A stretch of 64,000 nt of DNA from UBA5189 sp035631615. GTDB taxonomy: Bacteria; Chloroflexota; Limnocylindria; Limnocylindrales; CSP1-4. The stretch lies in NCBI GenBank assembly GCA_035631615.1, contig DASQIK010000065.1:1-64000 (forward strand), given 5' to 3'. This document shows positions 16,583-24,073 of this stretch, piece by piece (positions within the stretch are counted from its first letter, which is position 1; every line of letters begins with the position of its first letter). The position numbers were made by a program, and so were the translations under genes. The notes under the pieces were generated by a model, which worked only from the letters and a program-made list of their open reading frames with translations, made no database searches and was not told where the DNA came from.

Positions 16583-16604
16583 GACTATGCTGCTCGTCAT
16601 AGCG
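16583..16604. promoter_or_regulatory. TetR-type operator, distal imperfect copy
   Basis: GACTATG - 8 nt - GTCATAG, 22 bp overall, has the same outer arms and spacing as the perfect copy at 16611-16632. Lies between the two divergent genes, where it could control the tautomerase promoter. Confidence 0.65.
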
Positions 16605-16610
16605 AAGGAT

Positions 16611-16632
16611 GACTATGACACGCGTCATAGTC
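16611..16632. promoter_or_regulatory. TetR-type operator, perfect palindrome
   Basis: GACTATGAC, 4 nt, GTCATAGTC: a perfect 9-bp inverted repeat of the size bound by TetR/LmrA-type dimers. It is centred about 28 bp from the first copy, and its presence over the upstream ATGs (16609, 16615) argues that translation starts downstream of it. Confidence 0.75.
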
Positions 16633-16653
16633 AAGGGGAGGACCAAGAGGCCC

Positions 16654-17202
16654 GTGCCCAGCGATTCGCGGCAGAAGATGATCGAGTCCGCAGCCGTGCT
16701 CCTGGCGATGCGCGGCCTGCAGGGCACCGCGTTCAATGACGTCCTCGAGCGGTCGGGGGCGCCGCGCGGCTCCATTTACCACCACTTCCCGCTGGGCAAG
16801 GACCAGCTGGTCGATGCCGCAATGGAGCTCGCCGGGGAGCGGGCGCTGCGCGTCCTCGATGCGGTCGCCGGGCGCCCGCCCAGGGAGGTCACGGCGTTCT
16901 TCCTGGACATCTGGCGCTCCGTGCTCGAGCGCTCCGGTCTCCGCGCGGGATGCGCCGTGCTGGCCGTCACCGTCGCGACCGATTCCGCGGAACTGCTCGA
17001 CCGCGCGGCGGCGATCTTCCGCGCCTGGCGGACGCGGCTTGCGGATCTCTACGTCGACGGTGGGATTCCTCTCGATGCTGCCGCACGCCTCGCCGCGACC
17101 GTCGTCGCCGCGACCGAGGGGGCCGTCGTCGTCAGCCGGGCGGAGCAGCGCATCGAGCCGTTCGAGCTCGTGGCAGCACAGCTGCTCGAGATCACGCCCT
17201 GA
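16654..17202 (+). CDS. TetR family regulator (LmrA/YxaF-like)
   Basis: A 182-aa repressor. The N-terminal helix-turn-helix covers SRQKMIESAAVLLAMRGLQG, then TAFNDVLERSGAPRGSIYHH, with the FPLGKDQL block typical of LmrA/YxaF-type members. The C-terminal ligand-binding domain fills the rest. ATGs at 16609 and 16615 are in frame but lie in the operator palindrome. GTG at 16654 has a purine-rich AAGGGGAGG 12 nt upstream and gives a standard short N-terminus, so I prefer it. It probably represses itself and the divergent tautomerase; the inducer is unknown. Confidence 0.85.
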   Translation: MPSDSRQKMIESAAVLLAMRGLQGTAFNDVLERSGAPRGSIYHHFPLGKDQLVDAAMELAGERALRVLDAVAGRPPREVTAFFLDIWRSVLERSGLRAGCAVLAVTVATDSAELLDRAAAIFRAWRTRLADLYVDGGIPLDAAARLAATVVAATEGAVVVSRAEQRIEPFELVAAQLLEITP

Positions 17203-17212
17203 GGCGTCCGCC

Positions 17213-18013
17213 TTAGCGAACGACCGTCCGAACGACCCCCGACATCAGCTTCGTGGCGCGGCGCGCGGTGGTCGGCGAGAGTCGAGAGAGCGCGTCCACG
17301 AGATCGAGGACGTCTTTGTCGTCGAGCCCCTCGAGCAGGCCGACCAGGCGCAGGAACGTCTCGTCACCGACCTCGCCGAGCAGGCGCAGGCCGCGCTCGA
17401 GCTCACGCGGCTGCAGTCGCGGCACCAGCCCGACCGCCCGGTCGAATAGGCGAACGAAGACGAGGAACGTCCGGAGCCACTCGTGCAGCGCGACGAGCTC
17501 GCGGTCCTGCGGGTGGGCGCGCATCTCCGCGGCGGCCTCCTCGCCGGACCGCTCGAGCAGCCCGATGATCGGATCGCCCTCGCGCGTCTTGCGTTCGGCG
17601 ACCACGCTTCCGAACCAGCGCCAATGGTCGCCGACCGCCTGGTAGGCCACGCCTGCCGGTCCGCGCCGGCCGACCCGCCGAGGCTCCGCGACGCGCTCCA
17701 CCAGGCCCCACGAGACCGCCTCCGCGAGCGCAAGGCTGGCCGCTCGATGGGACAGGCCCAGCGCCTCGCGAACCTCGCGCTCGGTGAGCGGCGCCTGGCG
17801 CGTGAGCAGGTAGGCCTGGACTCGCGCGATGGCCGGCGCGACGCCCCATGCGGCGCCCATCTCGCCCCACGCGTCGGCAAGCCGGATCCGGATCGCCTCG
17901 GCGGTGGGTGAAAGGCCGCGCGCATCGTCTGAAGCGCCGGACCTGCCGAGGTCGCGAGCGGCGCTCGTTGCGGTCGTCACGACGTCAGGGTACCTCCGAC
18001 CGGAACTTGCCAC
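17213..18013 (-). CDS. GbsR/MarR-type transcriptional regulator
   Basis: A 266-aa winged-helix regulator. The DNA-binding part at about residues 55-130 includes GVAPAIARVQAYLLTRQAPL, then TEREVREALGLSHRAASLAL, then AEAVSWGLVERV, as in GbsR-like proteins. A helical C-terminal extension (about 140-266) of unknown role follows. It diverges from a membrane-protein gene over a 40-bp gap that contains a perfect inverted repeat, making that gene and itself the likely targets. An alternative GTG 11 codons downstream would remove the disordered N-terminus. Confidence 0.78.
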   Translation of the reverse strand: MASSGRRYPDVVTTATSAARDLGRSGASDDARGLSPTAEAIRIRLADAWGEMGAAWGVAPAIARVQAYLLTRQAPLTEREVREALGLSHRAASLALAEAVSWGLVERVAEPRRVGRRGPAGVAYQAVGDHWRWFGSVVAERKTREGDPIIGLLERSGEEAAAEMRAHPQDRELVALHEWLRTFLVFVRLFDRAVGLVPRLQPRELERGLRLLGEVGDETFLRLVGLLEGLDDKDVLDLVDALSRLSPTTARRATKLMSGVVRTVVR

Positions 18014-18042
18014 TTGACGTTAGCAGGTTGTTGCCCTAGAAA
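18014..18042 (+). promoter_or_regulatory. Promoter TTGACG-N17-TAGAAA of the 18054 gene
   Basis: TTGACG (18014-18019) and TAGAAA (18037-18042) are 17 bp apart, and the ATG is 11 nt beyond the -10. This is one of the few places in the window with a recognisable -35 box. The spacer is occupied by the operator at 18021-18049. Confidence 0.55.
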
Positions 18043-18049
18043 CCTGCTA
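18021..18049. promoter_or_regulatory. Operator palindrome for the GbsR-like regulator
   Basis: TAGCAGGTT, 11 nt, AACCTGCTA: perfect 9-bp arms filling the 40-bp divergent gap and covering the -10 box of the right-hand promoter. Binding here would block transcription in that direction and probably in both. Confidence 0.7.
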
Positions 18050-18053
18050 TCGA

Positions 18054-18731
18054 ATGGTAGCCGAAATATCGCCGGGAGCCAAGCCGTTGCCTGACCGATC
18101 CCAGTTCATCGGCCGTCTCGCCAGCACCACCCAGATCCTGTTCGCGGTGCTGATCGGGAGCGTGGCCTCGTTCGCCTTTGAGCCGGGCATCGTTCCACGC
18201 GGGGCGATCCTCATGGCCATCTTCGCGGTACCAGGCGTTATCGGGCTGATCGGCGTTCGCGCGCACCGCCCGGCCCTGCTCGTCGCGGCCGGGCTGACGA
18301 GCGGAGTCGGCTCCCTCGTCGCCTTCTCGGGCGTGACGCTGGTCTTCCTGATTCCGTGCCTCCTGTTCCTCGTTGGGGCGGCAAGGCTCGCAGCGGGGAC
18401 GACGGGATCGTCGCGCGGCGGCGTGGTGGGCGCGGTCGGTCAGTTGGTGATCGCGGCAGCGATCGTGCCGTTGCTGGTCGGCGCCGGCGCCTCGGCACTG
18501 CTGGTCACGGATACGGGCTGCTGGGCGCTGTACCCCTCGGCAATCGGAATCCACGTCGAGATGCGGCCGTACTCGAACGGCGAGATGGAGGTTCCGCCGG
18601 GCGCGACGTCGATGGGCTGCTCGAGTGGGCTGATCAGCCTGCGGGGCATCGGCCTTGGCGTGCTGCTCGATGGCGCGGCACTCGGGCTGGCGTGCCTGGC
18701 GGCGAGGCGACGCGACCGTCCGGCGGTCTAG
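18054..18731 (+). CDS. Multi-pass membrane protein of unknown function
   Basis: A 225-aa hydrophobic protein with about five membrane helices (around residues 28-43, 50-66, 74-90, 92-108, 123-147, and a C-terminal helix near 195-215). An extracytoplasmic loop with a pair of Cys residues (TDTGCWALYPS and SMGCSSG) could form a disulphide. I recognise no family. Its promoter is overlapped by a palindrome shared with the divergent GbsR-like regulator, so it is probably the regulated target. The start ATG follows the -10 by 11 nt, so the leader is very short. Confidence 0.65.
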   Translation: MVAEISPGAKPLPDRSQFIGRLASTTQILFAVLIGSVASFAFEPGIVPRGAILMAIFAVPGVIGLIGVRAHRPALLVAAGLTSGVGSLVAFSGVTLVFLIPCLLFLVGAARLAAGTTGSSRGGVVGAVGQLVIAAAIVPLLVGAGASALLVTDTGCWALYPSAIGIHVEMRPYSNGEMEVPPGATSMGCSSGLISLRGIGLGVLLDGAALGLACLAARRRDRPAV

Positions 18732-18891
18732 GTCACCGGCATCGGGACCCACGGCGACAACGCCGCGGCGACGGCGACGAACAACGGGCTGCTCCAGTCG
18801 ATGGCCACCTCGCAGGAGGCGATCCGCTGGGTACCGCCGCCGACCGCGAACCCGAAGATTTCCGCGAAGGACTCGGCCGGCGTTCGGTTCG

Positions 18892-18897
18892 TACACT
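18892..18897 (+). promoter_or_regulatory. -10 element (TACACT) of the carboxyltransferase gene, leaderless
   Basis: TACACT ends 6 nt before the ATG at 18904. It supports that start against longer in-frame options. Confidence 0.55.
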
Positions 18898-18903
18898 CGG
18901 GGC

Positions 18904-20538
18904 ATGTCCGTCCTGCGCTCACGCCTCGACCCGAAGAGCGAGGACGCGCGCGCGAACGTCGATCGGATGACGGCGCTCGTGTCGGATCTCCGTGCGCGGA
19001 CCGCCGCGGTCAGCGAGCGTGGCGCGGGCGGCGACGCACGCTCGATCGCGCGCCATCGCGAGCGCGGCAAGATCCCGGTGCGCGAGCGGATCGATCGCCT
19101 GCTCGATCCCGGATCGGCCTTCCTCGAGCTGAGTGCCCTTGCGGCGAACGGCCTGTACGAGGACGACGCGCCGAGTGCCGGGATCGTCACCGGCATCGGA
19201 CGGATCGAGAACACGACCTGCGTCATCGTGGCCAACGACGCGACGGTCAAGGGCGGCACGTACTACCCGATGACCGTCAAGAAGCATCTTCGCGCGCAGG
19301 AGATCGCGCTCGAGAACCGCCTCCCGTGCGTCTACCTCGTCGACAGCGGCGGCGCGTTCCTGCCGCTCCAGGCCGACGTCTTCCCCGATCGCGAGCATTT
19401 CGGGCGAATCTTCTACAACCAGGCCCGGATGTCGGCCGCGAGCATCCCGCAGGTCGCGCTGGTGATGGGCTCATCGACCGCCGGCGGCGCATACGTGCCC
19501 GCGATGAGCGACGAGACGGTGATCGTCAAGGGCACGGGCACGATCTTCCTTGGTGGCCCGCCCCTCGTGAAGGCCGCCACCGGCGAGGAAGTCTCGGCGG
19601 AGGAGCTCGGGGGCGCGGAGGTCCACGCACGGAAGTCCGGCGTCGCCGACCACGAGGCGCTCGACGACGAGCATGCGATCGCGCTCGGTCGGTCGATCGT
19701 CAGCCACCTCGAGCGCAAGGCGCCGGCGCCGCCGTGGGATCGGCGCGAGCCGGAGCTGCCGGCGGTCGACCCGGCCGGCGCCGACGGTGGCGCGCACCTG
19801 TATGCCGCGATCTCCGCCGACACGCGCCGGACCGTGCCGGTTCGGGAGATCATCGCCCGGCTGGTCGACCGCTCGCGCTTCCACGAGTTCAAGCCGCTCT
19901 ACGGGGAGACGCTCGTGTGCGGCTTCGCGCACCTCGACGGCTGGCCCGTCGGGATCATCGCCAACGACGGAATCCTGTTCAGCCAGAGCTCGCTCAAGGG
20001 TGCGCACTTCATCGAGCTCGCCTGCCAGCGCCGGATTCCGCTCGTGTTCCTCCAGAACATCACCGGGTTCATGGTCGGGCGAGAATACGAGGCCGGCGGC
20101 ATCGCGAAGGATGGCGCCAAGCTCGTCACCGCCGTCGCCACGGCCGCCGTGCCCAAGTTCACGGTGCTGATCGGCGGCAGCTTCGGCGCCGGCAACTACG
20201 CGATGGCCGGTCGCGCCTATCAGCCGCGCTTCCTGTGGACCTGGCCGAACGCGCGCATCTCGGTCATGGGCGGCCAGCAGGCGGCGCGCGTGCTGTCGAC
20301 CGTGTCCGAGGCCTCGCAGCCGGGCGGCGCCTGGGCCTCGGACGCGGCCCGGGAGGCCTTCGAGGCGCCGATCCTGGAGACCTACGAGCGCGAGGGCTCG
20401 CCGTATTTCGCGACGGCCCGGTTGTGGGACGACGGGATCATCGACCCGCTGGACACGCGCCAGGTGCTCTCGATCGGCCTCGACGCGGCCCTGCACGCCC
20501 CGATCCCCGACACGAAGTTCGGCGTCTTTCGCATGTAG
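18904..20538 (+). CDS. Acyl-CoA carboxylase carboxyltransferase subunit (methylcrotonyl-CoA type)
   Basis: A 544-aa biotin-dependent carboxyltransferase. The N-terminal crotonase-like domain (about 30-280) contains RHRERGKIPVRERIDRLLDP and YLVDSGGAFLPLQADVFPDR. The C-terminal domain (about 290-535) contains the NITGFMVGREYEAGGIAKDG segment and GGSFGAGNYAMAGRAY. These match methylcrotonyl-CoA carboxylase beta chains better than propionyl- or acetyl-CoA types, and an enoyl-CoA hydratase, a biotin carboxylase and HMG-CoA lyase nearby support leucine degradation. The ATG follows TACACT by 6 nt. Confidence 0.88.
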   Translation: MSVLRSRLDPKSEDARANVDRMTALVSDLRARTAAVSERGAGGDARSIARHRERGKIPVRERIDRLLDPGSAFLELSALAANGLYEDDAPSAGIVTGIGRIENTTCVIVANDATVKGGTYYPMTVKKHLRAQEIALENRLPCVYLVDSGGAFLPLQADVFPDREHFGRIFYNQARMSAASIPQVALVMGSSTAGGAYVPAMSDETVIVKGTGTIFLGGPPLVKAATGEEVSAEELGGAEVHARKSGVADHEALDDEHAIALGRSIVSHLERKAPAPPWDRREPELPAVDPAGADGGAHLYAAISADTRRTVPVREIIARLVDRSRFHEFKPLYGETLVCGFAHLDGWPVGIIANDGILFSQSSLKGAHFIELACQRRIPLVFLQNITGFMVGREYEAGGIAKDGAKLVTAVATAAVPKFTVLIGGSFGAGNYAMAGRAYQPRFLWTWPNARISVMGGQQAARVLSTVSEASQPGGAWASDAAREAFEAPILETYEREGSPYFATARLWDDGIIDPLDTRQVLSIGLDAALHAPIPDTKFGVFRM

Positions 20539-20595
20539 GCTGCGCAGCAGTCCGCAGCGATCTCGGCTTCCCGAGGACCAGGCCCCCTTACCCTC

Positions 20596-20601
20596 TACTC
20601 T
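20596..20601 (+). promoter_or_regulatory. -10 element (TACTCT), leaderless
   Basis: TACTCT ends 7 nt before the ATG of the methyltransferase-MOSC gene. Confidence 0.5.
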
Positions 20602-20608
20602 CGAGGCG

Positions 20609-21862
20609 ATGGCCATCAACGAGACCGCGGCGCAGGGCTTTGCCGCGGGCGCCGACGCGTACGAGCGCGGCCGTCCGGAGTACGCGCCCGAGGCGGTGGC
20701 GACGCTCGTTCGCGAGCTGGGGATCGGGCCGGGGAAGCGCGTGCTCGACCTCGCGGCGGGGACGGGCAAGCTCACGCGACAGCTCGTGGACAGCGGTGCG
20801 GACATCGTGGCGGTCGAGCCGGTCGCGGAGATGCGGGCGAAGCTGGTCGACGCGGTTCCAGGCGTCGAGGCGCTCGACGGCACGGCCGAGCGAATCCCGC
20901 TCCCGAACCACTCGGTCGACGCGGTCGTCGTCGGCCAGGCGTTCCACTGGTTCGATGGCGTGCGGGCCCTGTCCGAGGTCCACCGCGTGCTGCAGCCGAG
21001 CGGCGGGCTTGGGCTCGTCTGGCAATCGCGCGATGCCACTCGACCCTGGGTCCTGCGCCTGAACGAGATCATCGACGGCGCGGCATCGGGGCAGCCTCGG
21101 TTCAGGGACGACGGCTGGCGGGCCGCCTTCGACGTCCTGGGGCTGTTCGACCCGATCGCTACAGCCTCGTTCTCCCACATCCAGCGGGCCGGCGTCGACA
21201 CGATCGTCGACCGGGTCGCCTCGATCAGCTACGTCGCCGCGATGCGCGTCGACCGGCGTGCGGGCGTCCTCGATGCCGTCCGCAACCTCCTGGCGGCCGA
21301 CCCGGACACCTCCGGCGCCACGGTCATCGAGCTGCCCTACCGCGCGGACGTCTTCTGGACGCGGGCGGCGGCGATTCCTGTCGGTCCCTCGGCGGGGATG
21401 GTCGGCGCCGTCAACGTCTCGCCGGGTGGCGTGCCCAAGCTCCCCATCGCCGGCACGCGCATCCGCTACCTCGGGCTCGACGGCGACGGCCACGCCGACC
21501 AGAGCCACCACGGCGGCCCGCTCCAGGCGGTCTGCCTGTACTCGGTGGAGTCGATCGAGCGGGTGGCCGGCGAGGGCCACACGGCGTTCCCCGGCGCGTA
21601 TGGCGAGAATCTCACCCTGATGGGGATCGACTGGCACGGTCTCCGGACCGGCGATCGACTGCGCATCGGCGAGGGCGGACCGCTCCTTCAGCTGACCGAC
21701 GACGCGACGCCGTGCGAGAAGCAGGCGCGGTGGTTCAAGGACGGCCAGATCTCGCGCATCTCCATCCGGCGGCACCCCGAGGACGCTCGCTGGTACGCGT
21801 CGGTCGTCGAGGAGGGACCCGTCGCGACCGGGGACCGCGTGGAGCTGATTCGAACCGCCTGA
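20609..21862 (+). CDS. Methyltransferase-MOSC domain fusion protein
   Basis: A 417-aa two-domain protein in one uninterrupted frame. Residues about 1-255 are a class I SAM methyltransferase (motif I VLDLAAGTGKLTRQL, then VVVGQAFHWFDG, ending ELPYRADVFWTR). Residues about 262-410 are a MOSC domain of the YiiM type (VNVSPGGVPKLPI, then HHGGPLQAVCLYS, YGENLTL, and a conserved Cys in DDATPCEKQAR). MOSC domains bind or transfer sulfur or molybdenum cofactor and occur in detoxifying reductases. I know of no standard family with this order. A second MOSC gene follows directly. A recent fusion of two neighbouring genes is possible. Confidence 0.8.
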   Translation: MAINETAAQGFAAGADAYERGRPEYAPEAVATLVRELGIGPGKRVLDLAAGTGKLTRQLVDSGADIVAVEPVAEMRAKLVDAVPGVEALDGTAERIPLPNHSVDAVVVGQAFHWFDGVRALSEVHRVLQPSGGLGLVWQSRDATRPWVLRLNEIIDGAASGQPRFRDDGWRAAFDVLGLFDPIATASFSHIQRAGVDTIVDRVASISYVAAMRVDRRAGVLDAVRNLLAADPDTSGATVIELPYRADVFWTRAAAIPVGPSAGMVGAVNVSPGGVPKLPIAGTRIRYLGLDGDGHADQSHHGGPLQAVCLYSVESIERVAGEGHTAFPGAYGENLTLMGIDWHGLRTGDRLRIGEGGPLLQLTDDATPCEKQARWFKDGQISRISIRRHPEDARWYASVVEEGPVATGDRVELIRTA

Positions 21863-21893
21863 GCCACAGGTCCTGAACGGCGAAGTCGTCGGC

Positions 21894-21899
21894 TAGCAT
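21894..21899 (+). promoter_or_regulatory. -10 element (TAGCAT), leaderless, fixes start at 21907
   Basis: TAGCAT ends 7 nt before the ATG at 21907. The upstream in-frame ATG at 21898 overlaps this hexamer, so it is unlikely to be translated. Confidence 0.5.
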
Positions 21900-21906
21900 G
21901 CCGGTA

Positions 21907-22770
21907 ATGCCTCGCGTCGCCCGCCTCTCGATCGCCCCGGTCCGCGGCCTGGCGCTGCAGCACCCCGCCTCGATCGACATCGTCGACGGCGGCGTCCGCG
22001 AGGATCGGCGGTTCTTCCTCGTCGACGGGCACGGCCGGCTCGTCGACCGCCTGCTGGTCGGCGGACTCGTCCAGGTCGTCGCGGAGACGAATCCCGAGGC
22101 GAGCTGGCTTCGCCTGACCTTTCCCGACGGCGGCGTGGTCGAGGGCGACGTGACCCTCGACGAGCCGGTCGCCGTCGAGATGTACGGCCGGCTGGCGGTC
22201 GGACATGTCGTCGGTGGTCCGTGGGCGGCGGCGCTCACGCCCTACGCGCACCGACCCGTGCTGCTGGTTCGGTGCGACAAGCCCGGCGGCACGCGCATCC
22301 GCGCTGGCGAAACCAATGTCCGAAACGCCGTCAGCCTCGTCTCGGACGGCTCGCTCCGGGAGCTCGCGCGGCAGCTCGGGGTCGAGGCCGTCGACGGGCG
22401 CCGGTTCAGGATGCTCGTCGAGCTCGAGGGCGCCGGCGCGCACCAGGAGGACACCTGGATCGGGCGGAGCGTCGCCATCGGCAGCGCCGTGCTCTCGATC
22501 ACGAAGCCCGACGCCCGCTGTGCGATCACGACGCAGAACCCCGACACGGGTGAGCGTGACCTCGACACCCTGCGCACGCTCATCCGCTATCGCGGGTTTC
22601 GGGCCGGCGATCCCGAGAAGAAGATCGACTTCGGGATCCTCGGCGAGGTGCTCGTCCCCGGCAGGGTCGCGGTCGGCGACGAGGTCGAGGTCGGCGACGA
22701 GGTCGAGGTCGTCGCCGGGACGGTTGGCGTGCGGCGCGATCCACTCCCGGCTCAGGCCGCAACGGCGTGA
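21907..22770 (+). CDS. MOSC domain protein with N-terminal beta-barrel
   Basis: A 287-aa protein of the MOSC_N plus MOSC type, related to mARC/YcbX. The N-terminal beta-barrel (about 1-115) includes ARLSIAPVRGLALQHP and DRRFFLVDGHGRLVD. The C-terminal MOSC domain ends with the Cys-containing core PDARCAITTQNPDTGERDLD, where YcbX/mARC proteins bind the molybdenum cofactor. A reductase of N-hydroxylated or similar substrates is possible, but the ferredoxin domain is absent. An 18-bp tandem duplication near the 3' end repeats a GDEVEV motif. Its stop overlaps the next GTG (GTGA). Confidence 0.85.
   Translation: MPRVARLSIAPVRGLALQHPASIDIVDGGVREDRRFFLVDGHGRLVDRLLVGGLVQVVAETNPEASWLRLTFPDGGVVEGDVTLDEPVAVEMYGRLAVGHVVGGPWAAALTPYAHRPVLLVRCDKPGGTRIRAGETNVRNAVSLVSDGSLRELARQLGVEAVDGRRFRMLVELEGAGAHQEDTWIGRSVAIGSAVLSITKPDARCAITTQNPDTGERDLDTLRTLIRYRGFRAGDPEKKIDFGILGEVLVPGRVAVGDEVEVGDEVEVVAGTVGVRRDPLPAQAATA
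22671..22706 (+). repeat. 18-bp perfect tandem duplication inside the MOSC gene
   Basis: GGTCGGCGACGAGGTCGA occurs twice back to back and keeps the frame, giving GDEVEVGDEVEV. It is a recent in-frame slippage event. Confidence 0.85.
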
Positions 22771-23210
22771 TCGACCTGGACATCGACGGCATCGACAAGC
22801 TCGATGCAGGGGCGCGCGGCCGCCTCGAACGGTTCGCCTCGATCTTCGACCGTCTCGACGCGTCGCACTACGTCACGCTCGCGGACACGACCGACGACGA
22901 CGCGGTCGACGAGGCAAAGGCCGACGCGCTCGCGGTGGCCGGTCGCGGGCGCCGGTACGAAGGCCTTCGCGCGGCGGTCCGCGCGTTCAGCGATGCGGCG
23001 ACTCGCGCGTATTCGAGCCGGATGTCGCTCACCGACACGCTGCTCCTGTACCAGTCGCTGCCGGATCGAGCCGAGGATCGGGTTCGGTTCCTCGCCTCCG
23101 TCGAGCGGGTCGTCGTGGCTGTCGTGCTCTGGGACGAGCTCGGCGACGACGATCGATCGGCGTTGCTCGGCCCGTGGGCCGAGCTCGTCATGAGCGGGCT
23201 GGAAGCGTGA
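22767..23210 (+). CDS. Small conserved-looking protein of unknown function
   Basis: A 147-aa acidic, mostly helical protein (start IDLDIDGIDKLDAGARGRLE). I recognise no family. Features are a predicted helical bundle with VRAFSDAATRAYSSR and a central SLTDTLLLYQSLPDRAEDR segment. GTG at 22767 overlaps the MOSC stop by 4 bp (GTGA), so it is translationally coupled and probably functions with the MOSC protein. Codon usage resembles the neighbours and its frame is open throughout, which argues for a real gene. Confidence 0.6.
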   Translation: MIDLDIDGIDKLDAGARGRLERFASIFDRLDASHYVTLADTTDDDAVDEAKADALAVAGRGRRYEGLRAAVRAFSDAATRAYSSRMSLTDTLLLYQSLPDRAEDRVRFLASVERVVVAVVLWDELGDDDRSALLGPWAELVMSGLEA

Positions 23211-23216
23211 GCCGCG

Positions 23217-23222
23217 TAGGAT
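23217..23222 (+). promoter_or_regulatory. -10 element (TAGGAT), leaderless, fixes start at 23230
   Basis: TAGGAT ends 7 nt before GTG 23230. The alternative ATG at 23221 overlaps the hexamer itself. Confidence 0.5.
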
Positions 23223-23229
23223 GCGGGCC

Positions 23230-24033
23230 GTGACGGCGGCGCTGCGCGTGGAGCGGACGGGACCTGGCGGCGCCATCGCCCGCGTCACGCTCACCCGCCC
23301 CGAGCGGCGCAACGCCTTCGACGCCTCGCTCATCGCTGAGCTTCGGTCGACCTTCGGGGCACTCCAGCGAGATTCGCCGACCGACCTGCGCGCCGTCGTC
23401 CTCGCCGGTGAGGGCGAGACGTTCTGTGCCGGCGCGGACATCGACTGGATGCGCGCGGCGATGCAGCTCGACGTCGAAGGCAACGAGCAGGACGCGATGG
23501 CGATGGCCGAGATGTTCGAGGCGATCGACACGTGCCCGGTCCCGGTGATCGCGCGAGTCCAGGGCGCCGCGCTTGGCGGCGGGATGGGCCTGTGCGCCGT
23601 TGCGGACGTCGTCATCGCCGAATCCGGCGCGCGGTTCGGCTTCACCGAGACGCGGCTCGGGATCCTGCCGGCGGTGATCTCGCCGTTCGTGATCGCGAAG
23701 ATCGGCGAATCGCACGCCCGCGCGCTGTTCCCCGGCGGTCGCCGCTTCGATGCGCTCCGGGCGCAACGAATCGGGCTCGTCCACGAGGTCGTCGAGGGCG
23801 AGCCGGCGCTCGACCTGGCGGTGGACGCCGCGATCGCCGACGTCGTCGCCTCCGGCCCGACGGCCGTGCGCGCCGCGAAGGCCATCGTCCGAGAGGTCCG
23901 AGGCCTGGGTCATGGGTCGTCGAAGTGGCACACGGCTCGCGTGATTGCGCGCCAGCGCACGAGCCCGGAGGCGCAGGAGGGCTTCGCCGCCTTCTCGGGC
24001 AAGCGCAAGCCCGACTGGGACCCGCAGCACTGA
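23230..24033 (+). CDS. Enoyl-CoA hydratase/isomerase family protein (methylglutaconyl-CoA hydratase-like)
   Basis: A 267-aa crotonase-fold protein started at GTG 23230. The oxyanion-hole segments are present: TFCAGADIDWM and VQGAALGGGMGLCAVADVVI. The length and the block GFTETRLGILPAVISPFVI match methylglutaconyl-CoA hydratases (LiuC-like), which hydrate 3-methylglutaconyl-CoA to HMG-CoA. The position between the carboxyltransferase and biotin carboxylase genes and HMG-CoA lyase supports this step of leucine degradation. The promoter hexamer TAGGAT defines the start. Confidence 0.85.
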   Translation: MTAALRVERTGPGGAIARVTLTRPERRNAFDASLIAELRSTFGALQRDSPTDLRAVVLAGEGETFCAGADIDWMRAAMQLDVEGNEQDAMAMAEMFEAIDTCPVPVIARVQGAALGGGMGLCAVADVVIAESGARFGFTETRLGILPAVISPFVIAKIGESHARALFPGGRRFDALRAQRIGLVHEVVEGEPALDLAVDAAIADVVASGPTAVRAAKAIVREVRGLGHGSSKWHTARVIARQRTSPEAQEGFAAFSGKRKPDWDPQH

Positions 24034-24073
24034 GGCTTGCGGTCGAGGGCTCCGATCGCGACAATCGCGACAC

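Noticed and set aside
18728..18922. 64-codon minus-strand gene with CPEC motif between the membrane protein and carboxyltransferase genes
   Set aside because: Overlaps the promoter hexamer and start of the carboxyltransferase gene and lacks a second metal knuckle; probably chance.
20609..21862. Frameshift artefact joining methyltransferase and MOSC
   Set aside because: Both domains are complete in the same frame with a natural-looking junction, so a frameshift is not needed; a stop-codon loss remains possible and is listed as a test.
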